A DNA stretch of 64,000 nucleotides, from positions 248,001-312,000 of the forward strand of contig NZ_JBLXIJ010000001.1 in assembly GCF_048269545.1 (NCBI RefSeq). Reading direction: 5' to 3'. The position numbers and the translations under genes are program-made. The stretch's first letter is position 1. Each line of letters begins with the position of its first letter. The notes beneath the pieces are model-generated. The model saw only the letters and a program-made list of their open reading frames with translations, ran no database searches and had not been told where the DNA came from. Shown piece by piece: positions 9,130 to 18,798 of this stretch. The stretch is from Halpernia sp048269545 (GTDB lineage Bacteria; Bacteroidota; Bacteroidia; Flavobacteriales; Weeksellaceae).

Positions 9130-10374
9130 ATGAAAGAAGAAACTAAAAAAAGACAGTTGTTTTTATATAAAGCATTTGCAACGGGGCTTTTTATTTTGAT
9201 GCTTCTCATTTTTGTGAGTATGTTGCTTTTGCAAAAACACCATTCTTCTCATTGGATTGGATACATTCGTGCATTTTCTGAGGCTGCAATGGTCGGAGCT
9301 TTGGCGGATTGGTTTGCTGTAACTGCACTTTTTAATTATCCTTTGGGAATAAAAATCCCACACACTAATTTGATAGAAAATAGTAAAAATAGAATTGGTG
9401 ATAATTTGGGGCAATTTGTGGTAGAAAATTTTCTTTCTCCTGAAAACATTAAACCTTACATTAAAAAAATCAAAATTTCAAGTTTTGTGGGAGATTGGCT
9501 TTCAAAGGAAAAGAATCAAACCGTTTTGGTGGAACAAGTTTCAGAAATTCTTTTAAATATTATTAAAAATTTGGAAGATAAATCGGTGGTAAATTTCATT
9601 AGTGCAAAAGCCAAAGAAATGTCCGAAGATTTTAAAATTAATCTTTTAATTGGTAATGGTTTAGAATATCTTTTAGAGAAAAATGAACATCAGAAGTTGA
9701 TAGATTACCTTTCAAAACAAATAAAAGAATACATTTTAGTTAACAAAGATTTGGTGAAAGAAAGGGTGAAAAAAGAGAGTTTTTCTTTAATCCCAAAATT
9801 TGTGGATGATAAAATTGCAGCAAAAATTACGTCTGGTTTAGCCAGTTATTTTGAAGAAGTTGAGCAGGATGAAAACCATGAACTGCGCAAAGAAATTACC
9901 TCCAAATTATTAGATTTCTCCAAAGACTTACAAGTAAACTCACGATGGAATGAAGAGTTTAAAACATTGAAATCGAGCTTTTTAAATGAAGAAAAATTGA
10001 ATAAATATTCTGAAGATATTTGGTTTTCTATTAAAAAAAGTTTGACAAATGAATTGACTTCAGACGAATCTACTTTAAAAAATTATCTTATAAAAAACAT
10101 CAATACATTTTCTGAAAATCTATTAAATGATGAAGCGTTTCAAACAAAAATAAATTCTTGGGTTCAATTTACTTCGTACAAATACATTTTAAAAAATAGC
10201 CATCAATTTGGTGAACTCATAAGTTCTACCGTAGGAAATTGGCAAGGACGAGAATTGAGCGAAAAATTAGAATTAGAAGTGGGAAAAGATTTACAATTTA
10301 TCCGAGTAAATGGAACTTTAGTAGGTGGTTTGGTTGGATTGATTATTTATACAATTGCTAATTTTTTAGCTTAA
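9130..10374 (+). CDS. DUF445 family membrane protein
   Basis: 414 residues. Hydrophobic segments are seen near residues 12-31 and at the extreme C-terminus (GTLVGGLVGLIIYTIANFL), flanking a long charged, mostly helical middle part. The motif RAFSEAAMVGALADWFAVTALF after the first segment is the hallmark of DUF445 (YjiN-like) proteins. Function is unknown; the layout suggests an inner-membrane protein with a large soluble domain. Its stop codon overlaps that of the convergent tonB-like gene by 4 bp in a shared TTAA. Confidence 0.85.
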   Translation: MKEETKKRQLFLYKAFATGLFILMLLIFVSMLLLQKHHSSHWIGYIRAFSEAAMVGALADWFAVTALFNYPLGIKIPHTNLIENSKNRIGDNLGQFVVENFLSPENIKPYIKKIKISSFVGDWLSKEKNQTVLVEQVSEILLNIIKNLEDKSVVNFISAKAKEMSEDFKINLLIGNGLEYLLEKNEHQKLIDYLSKQIKEYILVNKDLVKERVKKESFSLIPKFVDDKIAAKITSGLASYFEEVEQDENHELRKEITSKLLDFSKDLQVNSRWNEEFKTLKSSFLNEEKLNKYSEDIWFSIKKSLTNELTSDESTLKNYLIKNINTFSENLLNDEAFQTKINSWVQFTSYKYILKNSHQFGELISSTVGNWQGRELSEKLELEVGKDLQFIRVNGTLVGGLVGLIIYTIANFLA

Positions 10375-11222
10375 AAAGTAATCTTATAAGTTCCAGTTGA
10401 AGAGGTATTTGCTTTTTCCGCTTTTACATATTTTTTAACCCAATTTACGGAAGTTGAAACCACACAGGGATCAGAAATTCCGCTGCTTCTTCGCGCAGAA
10501 ACTACATTTCCTGCTTTATCAACTGTATAAGATATTTGAATTGTTCCGTTTGCAGTGCATTTTTGCGAAGGTTGATTTCCTCCTCTTCCCATTGTACCGG
10601 GAATAAATCCAATTAATTTTCTATCAATTCCAATTTTACTATCACCATTTCCATCGCCTCCAAGCGGATCTCCTGCATTTCCAGTGCTTCCATTTGTTCC
10701 TTGCGAACCTGATTTATTTCCTCTTCCTTTAATTAAATTTCCAATGGCTGTGTTTCCGCGTCCATCTCCTGAAGCTTTTGCTATGGATTTTGTAGATTTT
10801 GTTGCGGAAGTTTTAGAGGTTGTAGTTTTAGAGACCTTTGTTTTTTTTGCGGTTTTAGAAATCTCTTTTAAAGTTTTTTCTGCTTTCTCCACTTTTGGTG
10901 CAGAAACTTTTACATTTTTGCCTGTAATTATTTTTTCTGTTACAGGTTGTGGTTTAGAAATTTCTGATTGCGGCAAAACTTCAGTTTCTGAAGGTGCAAC
11001 CGAACCTTCCTGATTTGCTGGCTCTTCCAAATTAGTGCCATTTTGATTGTCACCAAAATTAATAAGCATCGTTGTAACTTGCTCTTGTGGAAGTGGCGAT
11101 TCTTTAATAATTTTATAAAAGTAAATAAGTAAAAAAAGCAATAGAAACGTAAGAAAAGTAATCACCGCGCTTTTTGCCTGATCTTTCCTTTCGTCTCTTT
11201 TATGTTCTATTGCATAATTCAT
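10371..11222 (-). CDS. TonB-like energy transducer
   Basis: 283 residues: short cytosolic start, one transmembrane helix (about 19-40, VITFLTFLLLFLLIYFY), a long low-complexity periplasmic spacer rich in Lys, Thr, Ser and Gly, and a C-terminal domain with ISYTVDKAGNVVSARRSSG, typical of the TonB/TolA-like fold. It is the third gene of exbB-exbD-tonB, beginning one base after the exbD stop. The complex would pass proton-motive force to outer-membrane receptors, such as the two in this window. The spacer GNTAIGNLIKGRG is of the kind seen in Bacteroidota TonB-like proteins. TolA-like function is an alternative. Confidence 0.82.
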   Translation of the reverse strand: MNYAIEHKRDERKDQAKSAVITFLTFLLLFLLIYFYKIIKESPLPQEQVTTMLINFGDNQNGTNLEEPANQEGSVAPSETEVLPQSEISKPQPVTEKIITGKNVKVSAPKVEKAEKTLKEISKTAKKTKVSKTTTSKTSATKSTKSIAKASGDGRGNTAIGNLIKGRGNKSGSQGTNGSTGNAGDPLGGDGNGDSKIGIDRKLIGFIPGTMGRGGNQPSQKCTANGTIQISYTVDKAGNVVSARRSSGISDPCVVSTSVNWVKKYVKAEKANTSSTGTYKITF

Positions 11223-11618
11223 TTACTCTTGTGTCGTTGCAATAGCAAGATTGTATTTGTGTTTTTCGGCTATTTCCATTACAAAAACCACATCTTTATG
11301 TTTTGTATTTTGGTCTGCTCTAATCGTAAAAGTAGGCGTACTTTCTGTTTTTAAAGTATTAATTAAATAATTTTCTAAATTTTCTTTATCAATTTCTTTA
11401 TCATTAATAAAATATTGTCCTGCTTCTGTAATCGTAACCGTAGTTGGATCTTGCGTCGAAGTGTTTGTTGCATCAGCTTTTGGGAGTTTTACATCAATCG
11501 CACTTTGGCTAATTGCGGAAGAAGTAATCATAAAAAATATCAACAACAGAAAAATAATATCCGTCATTGAAGCCATACTAAACTCAGCGTTAATTCTATT
11601 TTTTCGCTTTAGTTCCAT
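11223..11618 (-). CDS. exbD: ExbD/TolR family biopolymer transport protein
   Basis: 131 residues with one N-terminal transmembrane helix (about 16-37). The proton-path aspartate of the family is D20 in SMTDIIFLLLIFF. The rest is a small periplasmic domain. The gene abuts exbB on one side and the tonB-like gene on the other with no spacer, so the three are surely co-transcribed. TolR is the alternative name; no Tol-specific genes are nearby. Confidence 0.92.
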   Translation of the reverse strand: MELKRKNRINAEFSMASMTDIIFLLLIFFMITSSAISQSAIDVKLPKADATNTSTQDPTTVTITEAGQYFINDKEIDKENLENYLINTLKTESTPTFTIRADQNTKHKDVVFVMEIAEKHKYNLAIATTQE

Positions 11619-12299
11619 TTACAAAGGTTTATTTAAAGTATCCAAAAAATCATTTACATGGGTTTGAATTTTCAAAACCAATCTATCTACTTTTGTTACT
11701 AAAATATTATAGAAAAAATAAGCAGGAATCCCGATGAATAAACCAACTGCAGTTGTTGCCATTGCTGTATAAATCCCAGAAGCTAATAATTTTGGACTTA
11801 CCGCTCCAGTTACATTTGAGATTTCAAAAAAAGCCATAATCATTCCGATTACAGTTCCAAGAAAACCAAGCATAGGTGCAGCTCCAGAAGCAGAAGCTAA
11901 AATATTTAGATTTTTCTCCAATTTTGAAACTTCTAATTGTCCTTGATTTTGCATTGCATTAGAAATATCAGATATCGGTCTTCCTATTCTGGTTAAACCT
12001 TTTTCTATCATTCTTGCTTCTGGCGAATCCGTTCCTTTACAATAATCAATCGCCGCTTCAATTCTTCCACCTTCCACAAAATCTTTGATGTTTTCTAAAA
12101 AATTTGGTGTTTCTTTTGCGGCTCTTTTAATGAAAAAATAGCGTTCTAAGAAAATATAAAGTGCCACAATTCCTAAAATAAAAATTGATGCCATTATAAT
12201 ATTTCCGACTAAACCGCCGCTAAATAAAATATCCCAAAGAGAAAAGATATGTTTTTCTACAACTGGTTTTGTAGAATTGAGAGTTTGTGATTGAAGCAT
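11619..12299 (-). CDS. exbB: MotA/TolQ/ExbB proton channel family protein
   Basis: 226 residues with three transmembrane segments (about 30-52, 130-155 and 172-195) and a cytosolic loop between the first and second, as in ExbB/TolQ. The conserved block GTVIGMIMAFFEIS and TAMATTAVGLFIGIPAYFFYN form the channel helices. First gene of the exbB-exbD-tonB operon. Its start is 87 bp after the stop of the acidic hypothetical gene on the same strand. Confidence 0.92.
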   Translation of the reverse strand: MLQSQTLNSTKPVVEKHIFSLWDILFSGGLVGNIIMASIFILGIVALYIFLERYFFIKRAAKETPNFLENIKDFVEGGRIEAAIDYCKGTDSPEARMIEKGLTRIGRPISDISNAMQNQGQLEVSKLEKNLNILASASGAAPMLGFLGTVIGMIMAFFEISNVTGAVSPKLLASGIYTAMATTAVGLFIGIPAYFFYNILVTKVDRLVLKIQTHVNDFLDTLNKPL

Positions 12300-12386
12300 T
12301 GATGTATTTAAAATTAATATTGAAACGCTTATAGCCGCGAATTATTATAAATCCCTTCTAAAATATGAGCGAAAACTGTGTGATGT

Positions 12387-12845
12387 TTAATCGTCTATTT
12401 CGATTTCATCCGCTTTGAAATTACATTTTAGTTTAAATGGAATTAAATCGTCCGTTCCTGTATAAAAATCTGTAATCATTCCTTTCCAAAAAAGTGTGAG
12501 ATTACCTTCTGAATCATTTTCAAAAGTTAAAGTATTTTCAGAAATATAGGCATCTTCATCATCATAAAGATTTACTTCCGTATTATTTTCATCATCAACA
12601 AGAAAAGTATTTCCAAGAAGCATATTCGTTTCTATAGGAAAATCAAAAATATTTAATGCTATTTGTGGAAATTGATATTGCAAAGAATCATCTTCAACGT
12701 GGTCTAAATCATCATCAGAAATTATTTCAACTTCTAAGAAATTTTCACTATTAAGATATACAGCTTTACAATAAGTGCTTTTCAGGTGGTATTTAAGGGT
12801 TTCTTCTGGGTGATAAATTTTTAAAATCCCTTTGATCGTTTTCAA
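12387..12845 (-). CDS. hypothetical acidic protein
   Basis: 152 residues, strongly acidic (repeated DDD, EDD, DDE patterns), without signal peptide, membrane helix or cysteine cluster. I do not recognise the family. The chain looks mainly beta, with alternating hydrophobic residues in the second half (EGNLTLFWKGMITDFYTG). It has its own promoter (12878-12905) and precedes exbB by 87 bp on the same strand, so read-through is possible but a functional link is not shown. Confidence 0.75.
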   Translation of the reverse strand: MKTIKGILKIYHPEETLKYHLKSTYCKAVYLNSENFLEVEIISDDDLDHVEDDSLQYQFPQIALNIFDFPIETNMLLGNTFLVDDENNTEVNLYDDEDAYISENTLTFENDSEGNLTLFWKGMITDFYTGTDDLIPFKLKCNFKADEIEIDD

Positions 12846-12877
12846 AATTGTAGATAATTAATTAAAAAGTAATATCG

Positions 12878-12905
12878 CAAAGATAAAAAATAGATTGAAA
12901 ACCAA
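12878..12905 (-). promoter_or_regulatory. Bacteroidota-type promoter of the acidic hypothetical gene
   Basis: Minus strand: TTG (12905-12903), 17-bp spacer, TATCTTTG (12885-12878). The -7 box is a full match; the spacer is slightly short of the usual 19. Confidence 0.6.
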
Positions 12906-12987
12906 GCCTATTTTTGTTTTTTTTGATAATTTAAAAATGATATAAATAAATTATAAAAATGATTACTTTTGTTTAAACACCAATTCA

Positions 12988-14784
12988 ATGTATAAATTTT
13001 TTTTAAAACTGATTTCTTTCGCAATAATTTTCTCAACTTTAATGTATTGCAAAAAAGAAAACTCATCAAAACCAGAATTGAAAACCGTCTCAATAGATAC
13101 AATTGCGGCGCATTATTATGAAGATTATTTAAAATTACATCCTCTTGAAGCCACTGCGCAAGGTGACAATAGATATAATGATTTGCTTCCTATAAATATT
13201 TCTAAAGAGCAGATTTCTAAAGAAATTAATCTTTACAATCAATATCAAAATGAGCTGAAAAATGTAGATTATGAAAATTTACCAGACGATAAAAAAATTG
13301 TATTTGACGTTTTAGATTATGAAATTAAAGATAAAATTGAAAGTTTTGCGTATAAACCAGAATTAATTCCATTCACACAATTTGATGGCTTGCCTTTACA
13401 ATTTCCACTTTTAGGAAGCGGCAAAGGAAATCAACCTTTTAAAACTCAAAAAGATTACGATAATTGGTTGAAAAGAATGGATCTTTTTGCGGTTTGGATG
13501 GATTCTGCTCAAAGTAACTTCCGACAAGGAGAAAAAGTTGGTTTTGTTTTGCCTAAAAAATTAGTTTTAAAAATGATTCCACAAATGCGAGGTGAGGAAA
13601 TTATTTCAACTGATATGCATAAGAATATTTTTTATGGCCCAATCACTCAATTACCAAATAATTTTTCACCTGTAGAAAAAAACAAATACGCAAAACTTTT
13701 TCAAGAAGCTATAAAATCTAAAATAATTCCTTCTTATATAAAAATGGCTAATTTTTTAGAAAAAGAATATTTACCAAAAGCAAGAAATACAGACGGATAT
13801 AATTCCTTGCCGAATGGAAGCACAATTTATGATTATTACGTAAAAAGCTGGACTACAACACAAAAAACGCCAGAAGAAATTAATAAATTAGGATTAGAAC
13901 AAGTTGCAATGTTACGCGCAGAAATGGAAAAAGTGAAAACCCAGGTTGGTTTTAAAGGCACTTTAGAGCAGTTTTTAAATTTTGAAAAAAATGATAAAAA
14001 AGCGATGCCTTATAAAACGAGTAAAGAAATTATCGACGCTTTCAATGGGATTTTATCTAAAATTACTCCAGGTTTAAAAACCATGTTCAATGTAACTCCA
14101 AAAACGCCTTTTGAAATTCGGCAAACTGAGAAATTTCGAGAAGCTTCCGCAAGCGCAGAATATATGCAAGGAACTCCCGACGGAAAAAGACCAGGAATTT
14201 TTTACATTCCAATCCCCGATCCTACGAAATTTAACGTGACTTCTGGAATGGAATCTTTGTTTTTACACGAAGCAATTCCCGGCCATCATTACCAAATTTC
14301 TTTGCAACAAGAAAACACAACACTTCCTAAATTTATGCGTTTTGGTTGGCTTGGAGCTTATGGAGAAGGATGGGCGCATTATTGTGAAACTTTAGGACCA
14401 GAATTCGGACTTTATACCAATCCTTATCAAAAATTAGGATATTTGAGTGATCAAATGTTGCGTGCCGTGAGATTAGTAATTGATACTGGAATTCACACGG
14501 GAAAAATGTCGCGTGAAGAAGCCATAAAATATTTTTTAGATAATGTATCTTATGATGAAGCAGGAGCAACTGCAGAAGTAGAAAGATATATGGCGTTTCC
14601 AGGACAAGCATTAAGTTATAAAATTGGGGCTTTAAAAATTAGAGAATTGCGCACAAAATATGAAAAATCTTTAGGCAAAAAGTTTAATCTTGCAAGTTTT
14701 CACGATGAAGTTCTAAGCCAAGGTTGTTTGCCTTTAGATGTTTTAGATAGAAAAATGAAAAACTGGTCTGAGAAACAGAAATAA
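12988..14784 (+). CDS. DUF885 family metallopeptidase-like lipoprotein
   Basis: 598 residues. The N-terminus is a lipoprotein-like signal (FSTLMYCKKENSS), so an envelope location is likely. The DUF885 core carries the zinc-type motif HEAIPGHH at 427-434 followed by GEGWAHYCE, the pattern shared with M3/M32-like gluzincin peptidases. These proteins are thought to be peptidases, but substrate and activity are mostly untested. It stands 26 bp before the histidine-kinase gene on the same strand; whether it belongs to that operon is not clear. Confidence 0.88.
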   Translation: MYKFFLKLISFAIIFSTLMYCKKENSSKPELKTVSIDTIAAHYYEDYLKLHPLEATAQGDNRYNDLLPINISKEQISKEINLYNQYQNELKNVDYENLPDDKKIVFDVLDYEIKDKIESFAYKPELIPFTQFDGLPLQFPLLGSGKGNQPFKTQKDYDNWLKRMDLFAVWMDSAQSNFRQGEKVGFVLPKKLVLKMIPQMRGEEIISTDMHKNIFYGPITQLPNNFSPVEKNKYAKLFQEAIKSKIIPSYIKMANFLEKEYLPKARNTDGYNSLPNGSTIYDYYVKSWTTTQKTPEEINKLGLEQVAMLRAEMEKVKTQVGFKGTLEQFLNFEKNDKKAMPYKTSKEIIDAFNGILSKITPGLKTMFNVTPKTPFEIRQTEKFREASASAEYMQGTPDGKRPGIFYIPIPDPTKFNVTSGMESLFLHEAIPGHHYQISLQQENTTLPKFMRFGWLGAYGEGWAHYCETLGPEFGLYTNPYQKLGYLSDQMLRAVRLVIDTGIHTGKMSREEAIKYFLDNVSYDEAGATAEVERYMAFPGQALSYKIGALKIRELRTKYEKSLGKKFNLASFHDEVLSQGCLPLDVLDRKMKNWSEKQK

Positions 14785-14810
14785 TTTTAAAATTAATTAT
14801 TAAAAAATTT

Positions 14811-16649
14811 ATGAATCTAGAGCCTTCTATTATTTCCGAAGAATGCAAAATACTTTTGGAAAATTCCCCTTTTGGTATTTGTCTTTTAGGATCAGATTTC
14901 AAAATAATAAATGCCAATAAAATTTGGCTGAACACTCTTTCATTAAGAAAAGAAAATATTTTAGGAAAAAGGTTATCAGAAGTTCTGCCACAAATTAAAA
15001 AAAACCTGCCTGCTTTACTTACAGAAGTTTTAAATAGTGACATAGCATTTCACACACAAGAAATTCCACTAACAGTAGAAAAAAATGGTGCGATTTATCA
15101 AGGTACATTTGATTTTCTTTACTATCCGGTTCACGGAAAAAATGATGAATTAGAGTATTTTACTTGTATCGCAATTGAGAATACAAATGTAAAAAATCTA
15201 AGAAACCAACTTGCGAAAAGTGATGAGAGACTAAGATTGGCTACAGAAATTAATGAAATTGGAATTTGGGAACTGGATTTCGAGAGTAATAAAATTGAAC
15301 ATAGCAACTCTCTTCCTTTAGTTTTTGGTTATGAAAAGAACCGTATCATGACTTATGAAGAAATGAAAAGCCATTTAATTTCCACCGATAGTGCTTCAGT
15401 AGAACAAGCGCTTTTGGATTCAACTAAAAATGGAATTTACGATTATGTTGGTAGAATTATTGACATTCATGGAAATATAAAATGGATAAATAGTAGAGGG
15501 AGAGTTTTTTTTAAAAGAGATGGTAAACCCGAACGAATTGTTGGTGTATTACAAGATATTTCTGAAAAACAAAGCTATCAACAAGAAATTAAAGACCGAG
15601 ATTCTCAATTTCGTTTTTTAGCAGACGCAATGGCTCAGTTTATTTGGCTTGGAGATAAAGATGGCAAATTGTATTATTTCAATAAATCTGTTTTTGATTA
15701 CAGCGGAAAAACTTATTTAGATTTTTTACATAATAATGGTTGGTTAGAAATAGTACATCCCGAAGACCGAGAAAAAAATATTGAATTATGGACTACAAGC
15801 GTAAAAAATAAAACTATTTTCACTTTTGAACATCGTTTCCGCGATAAAAATGGTGATTATAGATGGATGTTAAGCCGCGCTGTTCCTGACTTTGACGAAA
15901 ATGGCGATGTAAAAGTGTGGATTGGTACAAGCACAGATATTCATGATATCAAAAAACAAGAATATCAAAAAAATGATTTTATAAAAATGGCAAACCACGA
16001 ATTAAAAACGCCGGTTACAACCATTAAAGGATATATTCAATTGTTAAAAAAAATGCGTGGAAATTCTGATGACCAATTTCTAAACATCTCACTAAACACC
16101 ATTGAAAACCAAGTAAATAAACTTAATAACTTGATTGGTGACTTACTCGATATTTCAAGAATGGAAAATGGGATTCTGCCATTGGTTAAAAAATCATTCT
16201 CTCTTCTAAAATTAGTAACAGAAACCATTGAAGATATAAAAGCGTCTGAAGATAGCCACGAAATAAAATTTACTCTTAGCGCCGACAAAGATGTGGAAGT
16301 AATTGCCGATAAAGAAAGAATTACCCAAGTATTAAATAATTTATTAACAAACGCCATAAAATATTCGCCAAACGCCAAAATAGTTAATGTAGAGCTAAAT
16401 TTAGAAGAAAACCAAGCTGTAGTTTCTGTAGAAGATTACGGAATTGGCATGGATCAAAAAGAATTACAGAAAATTTTTGAAAGATTTTATAGAGTTTCTG
16501 GTGAAGATGAAGAAACTTTTCCTGGTTTTGGGATTGGGTTATTTATAGTAAAAGATATTCTTAACCGACATTCTGGAGATATTTGGGTTGAAAGCGAAAA
16601 ACACAAAGGTTCAAAGTTTTATTTTTCATTACCTTTAAAGCAAATTTAA
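14811..16649 (+). CDS. multi-PAS sensor histidine kinase
   Basis: 612 residues, no obvious membrane helix, so probably cytosolic. Three PAS-like modules are visible (about 14-125, 135-265 and 270-385), the last two ending in the PAC-type motifs RIVGVLQDISEK and VWIGTSTDIHDIKK. The HisKA dimerisation helix has the phospho-acceptor H396 in NHELKTPVTTIKGY, and the HATPase domain shows the N box (LNNLLTNAIKYSP), G1 (VEDYGIGMD) and G2 (FGIGLFIVKDI). The stop is 2 bp before a lone receiver gene, its likely partner. The signal is unknown; soluble PAS domains suggest an internal redox, energy or ligand cue. Confidence 0.93.
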   Translation: MNLEPSIISEECKILLENSPFGICLLGSDFKIINANKIWLNTLSLRKENILGKRLSEVLPQIKKNLPALLTEVLNSDIAFHTQEIPLTVEKNGAIYQGTFDFLYYPVHGKNDELEYFTCIAIENTNVKNLRNQLAKSDERLRLATEINEIGIWELDFESNKIEHSNSLPLVFGYEKNRIMTYEEMKSHLISTDSASVEQALLDSTKNGIYDYVGRIIDIHGNIKWINSRGRVFFKRDGKPERIVGVLQDISEKQSYQQEIKDRDSQFRFLADAMAQFIWLGDKDGKLYYFNKSVFDYSGKTYLDFLHNNGWLEIVHPEDREKNIELWTTSVKNKTIFTFEHRFRDKNGDYRWMLSRAVPDFDENGDVKVWIGTSTDIHDIKKQEYQKNDFIKMANHELKTPVTTIKGYIQLLKKMRGNSDDQFLNISLNTIENQVNKLNNLIGDLLDISRMENGILPLVKKSFSLLKLVTETIEDIKASEDSHEIKFTLSADKDVEVIADKERITQVLNNLLTNAIKYSPNAKIVNVELNLEENQAVVSVEDYGIGMDQKELQKIFERFYRVSGEDEETFPGFGIGLFIVKDILNRHSGDIWVESEKHKGSKFYFSLPLKQI

Positions 16650-16651
16650 AA

Positions 16652-17005
16652 ATGAGCATCCTAATTATTGACGACAATAAAGACATCTGTGAATTATTGC
16701 TTAATATTTTGTTATCTGAATCTTTACAGGCAACTTCATGTAGCAATCCGTTAGATGCAAAAAAAATAATTAAAAAAGTAAAACCGCAATTGATAATTAC
16801 AGATATGCTTATGAGCGGTGTAGATGGAAGAACTTTAGCAAAAGATTTAAAGAACAATCCTGAAACAAAAAAAATTAAAATTATGTTAATGTCTGCGCAT
16901 CCAGATGCATTTTCAGAAAGTGAAAAAGTGGGAGTAGATGCATTTTTAGCCAAACCATTTGAAATAGATCAATTAATAGAAAAAGTAAAAAATTTACTGG
17001 AATAA
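16652..17005 (+). CDS. single-domain response regulator (receiver only)
   Basis: 117 residues, a complete CheY-like receiver with nothing after it. Acidic pair D7/D8, phospho-acceptor D51 in LIITDMLMSG, and the conserved lysine K101 in LAKPFE. It lacks a DNA-binding domain, so output must go through protein contact or phosphotransfer. It starts 2 bp after the PAS kinase stop and is followed 11 bp later by hemD, so all are likely on one transcript. Confidence 0.92.
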   Translation: MSILIIDDNKDICELLLNILLSESLQATSCSNPLDAKKIIKKVKPQLIITDMLMSGVDGRTLAKDLKNNPETKKIKIMLMSAHPDAFSESEKVGVDAFLAKPFEIDQLIEKVKNLLE

Positions 17006-17016
17006 AAGAAAAAGAA

Positions 17017-17703
17017 ATGACAGTTCTGTTTACAAAAAAAATAGACGAACAGTTAATAACTGAAAGATTGCAGAAAAATATTCAGCCATCATTCACAGAG
17101 GTGCTAAAATTTAAAATTAGAACGTTTCGACCTTTTCCTTTACACAGCAATTCTATTATTTTTACCAGCGTTAATGGAGTAGAAGCATTTTTTCAAAACC
17201 ATTTTTTACCAAAAGAAAATTTTGCGATTAAACCCTATAATAAAATTTACTGCGTAGGAACAAAAACAAGATTAAAGATAAGAGAGTTCGGTTTCGGTGT
17301 TTTTAAAACGTGCAAGAACGCAAAAGAACTATGCGAATTCATAATTGAAAAAGCTGGAAAAGAGCAATTCATACATTTTTGTGGTAATTTGGCTTTGGAT
17401 ATTTTAGATAAAAAACTGCCGCTTCAAAATATTAATTACAAAAAGTTAGTTTGCTATGATACTGAACTTTTGTATCCACAAATATCCGAAAAATATGATG
17501 CTTTAGTTTTTTTTAGTCCAAGTGGAGTTCGTAGTTTTGCAAAATATAATTCTTTAGAAAATTGTATGCTTTTTTCAATTGGTGACACTACTTCAGAAGA
17601 AATTAAAAACTTTACCAACCAAAACATTATCACGAGCAAAGACCAAAACTTAAAATCTTTGCTAGAATTGATAAACAATAAATTTGAAGCAGACTTTGCT
17701 TAA
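17017..17703 (+). CDS. hemD: uroporphyrinogen-III synthase
   Basis: HemD closes hydroxymethylbilane into uroporphyrinogen III with inversion of ring D. 228 residues with the family's loose two-domain pattern: IIFTSVNGVEAFF, IYCVGTKTRLKI, FIHFCGNLALDIL, LVFFSPSGVRSF and LFSIGDTTSEEI, matching the TS..gv..f / vG..T / SPSgv.sf / iG.tT motifs. Sequence conservation in this family is low, but the motif order and the neighbour hemE, 6 bp downstream and catalysing the next step, support the call. Confidence 0.92.
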   Translation: MTVLFTKKIDEQLITERLQKNIQPSFTEVLKFKIRTFRPFPLHSNSIIFTSVNGVEAFFQNHFLPKENFAIKPYNKIYCVGTKTRLKIREFGFGVFKTCKNAKELCEFIIEKAGKEQFIHFCGNLALDILDKKLPLQNINYKKLVCYDTELLYPQISEKYDALVFFSPSGVRSFAKYNSLENCMLFSIGDTTSEEIKNFTNQNIITSKDQNLKSLLELINNKFEADFA

Positions 17704-17709
17704 TAAAAT

Positions 17710-18735
17710 ATGATAAAAAACGATCTTTATATTCGTGCACTAAAAGGTGAAACCGTTGAAAGACCTCCCGTTTGGATGATGCGACAAGCCGGAAGATTTT
17801 TACCAGAATTTCGTGCTTTGAGAAATAATTATGATTTTTTTACACGTTGCCAAACTCCAGAATTAGCTTCTGAAATTACGATGATGCCAATTCGCAGATA
17901 TCCTTTAGACGCCGCAATTTTATTTTCTGATATTTTGGTAGTTCCGCAAGCGATGGGAATTGATTTTGAGATGCGCGACGGAGTTGGTCCATGGTTAGAA
18001 AATCCAATAAGAACTTTAGAACAAATTGAAAATATTGAAGTTCCCAATGTTAATGAAACTTTAGGTTATGTTTTTGATGCGATTGAATTGACTTTAATTA
18101 AATTAAATAACGACATTCCGTTAATTGGTTTTGCGGGAAGTCCATGGACCATTTTGTGTTATTGCGTGGAAGGACAAGGTTCCAAAACCTTTGATAAAGC
18201 CAAAGCATTCTGTTTTCAAAATCCAGAAGCGGCGCATTTATTATTACAAAAAATTACAGATACGACGATTGCTTATCTCAAAAGAAAAGTTGAAAAAGGC
18301 GTTTCTGCCGTTCAGGTTTTTGATTCTTGGGGCGGAATGTTGTCGCCGCAAGATTATCAAGAATTTTCTTGGCATTATATTAATCAAATTGTAGAAGCGC
18401 TTGCAGAAGTTTCTTCAGTTGTGGTTTTTGGTAAAGGATGTTGGTTTGCATTGGAAGAAATGACTTTGTCTAAAGCCTCTGCTTTGGGCGTTGATTGGAC
18501 AATTACGCCAGAAAATGCAAGGAAATTAACCGGTGGAAATATCACTTTACAGGGGAATTTTGATCCTTCAAGATTATTGTCGCCGCCGGAAACGATTAAA
18601 AAAATGGTGACAGAAATGATCAACCGTTTTGGAAAAGATAAATACATCGCCAATCTCGGACACGGTATTTTACCAAATATTCCGCTGGAAAATGCAGAAG
18701 CGTTTATTAGAGCGGTGGTGGATTGGAAGGAATAA
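17710..18735 (+). CDS. hemE: uroporphyrinogen decarboxylase
   Basis: HemE removes four carboxyl groups from uroporphyrinogen III to give coproporphyrinogen III in heme synthesis. 341 residues, normal length. The N-terminal substrate motif RPPVWMMRQAGRFLPEFR is plain, as are FSDILVVPQAMG, GFAGSPWTILCYCVEG and the C-terminal GNFDPSRLL and NLGHGILPNIP. It is the last gene of the kinase-receiver-hemD-hemE run and ends in front of a structured intergenic repeat. Confidence 0.97.
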   Translation: MIKNDLYIRALKGETVERPPVWMMRQAGRFLPEFRALRNNYDFFTRCQTPELASEITMMPIRRYPLDAAILFSDILVVPQAMGIDFEMRDGVGPWLENPIRTLEQIENIEVPNVNETLGYVFDAIELTLIKLNNDIPLIGFAGSPWTILCYCVEGQGSKTFDKAKAFCFQNPEAAHLLLQKITDTTIAYLKRKVEKGVSAVQVFDSWGGMLSPQDYQEFSWHYINQIVEALAEVSSVVVFGKGCWFALEEMTLSKASALGVDWTITPENARKLTGGNITLQGNFDPSRLLSPPETIKKMVTEMINRFGKDKYIANLGHGILPNIPLENAEAFIRAVVDWKE

Positions 18736-18798
18736 TTCTCGAAAAAAATTCTCTCACATATTTAGCAAATTTTCTTTTTAATCAAAACATACTTTCAA

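Noticed and set aside
10684..11013. Open frame on the + strand opposite the tonB-like gene
   Set aside because: It mirrors the low-complexity Lys/Thr/Ser-rich spacer of the minus-strand gene and has no start signal or family motif.
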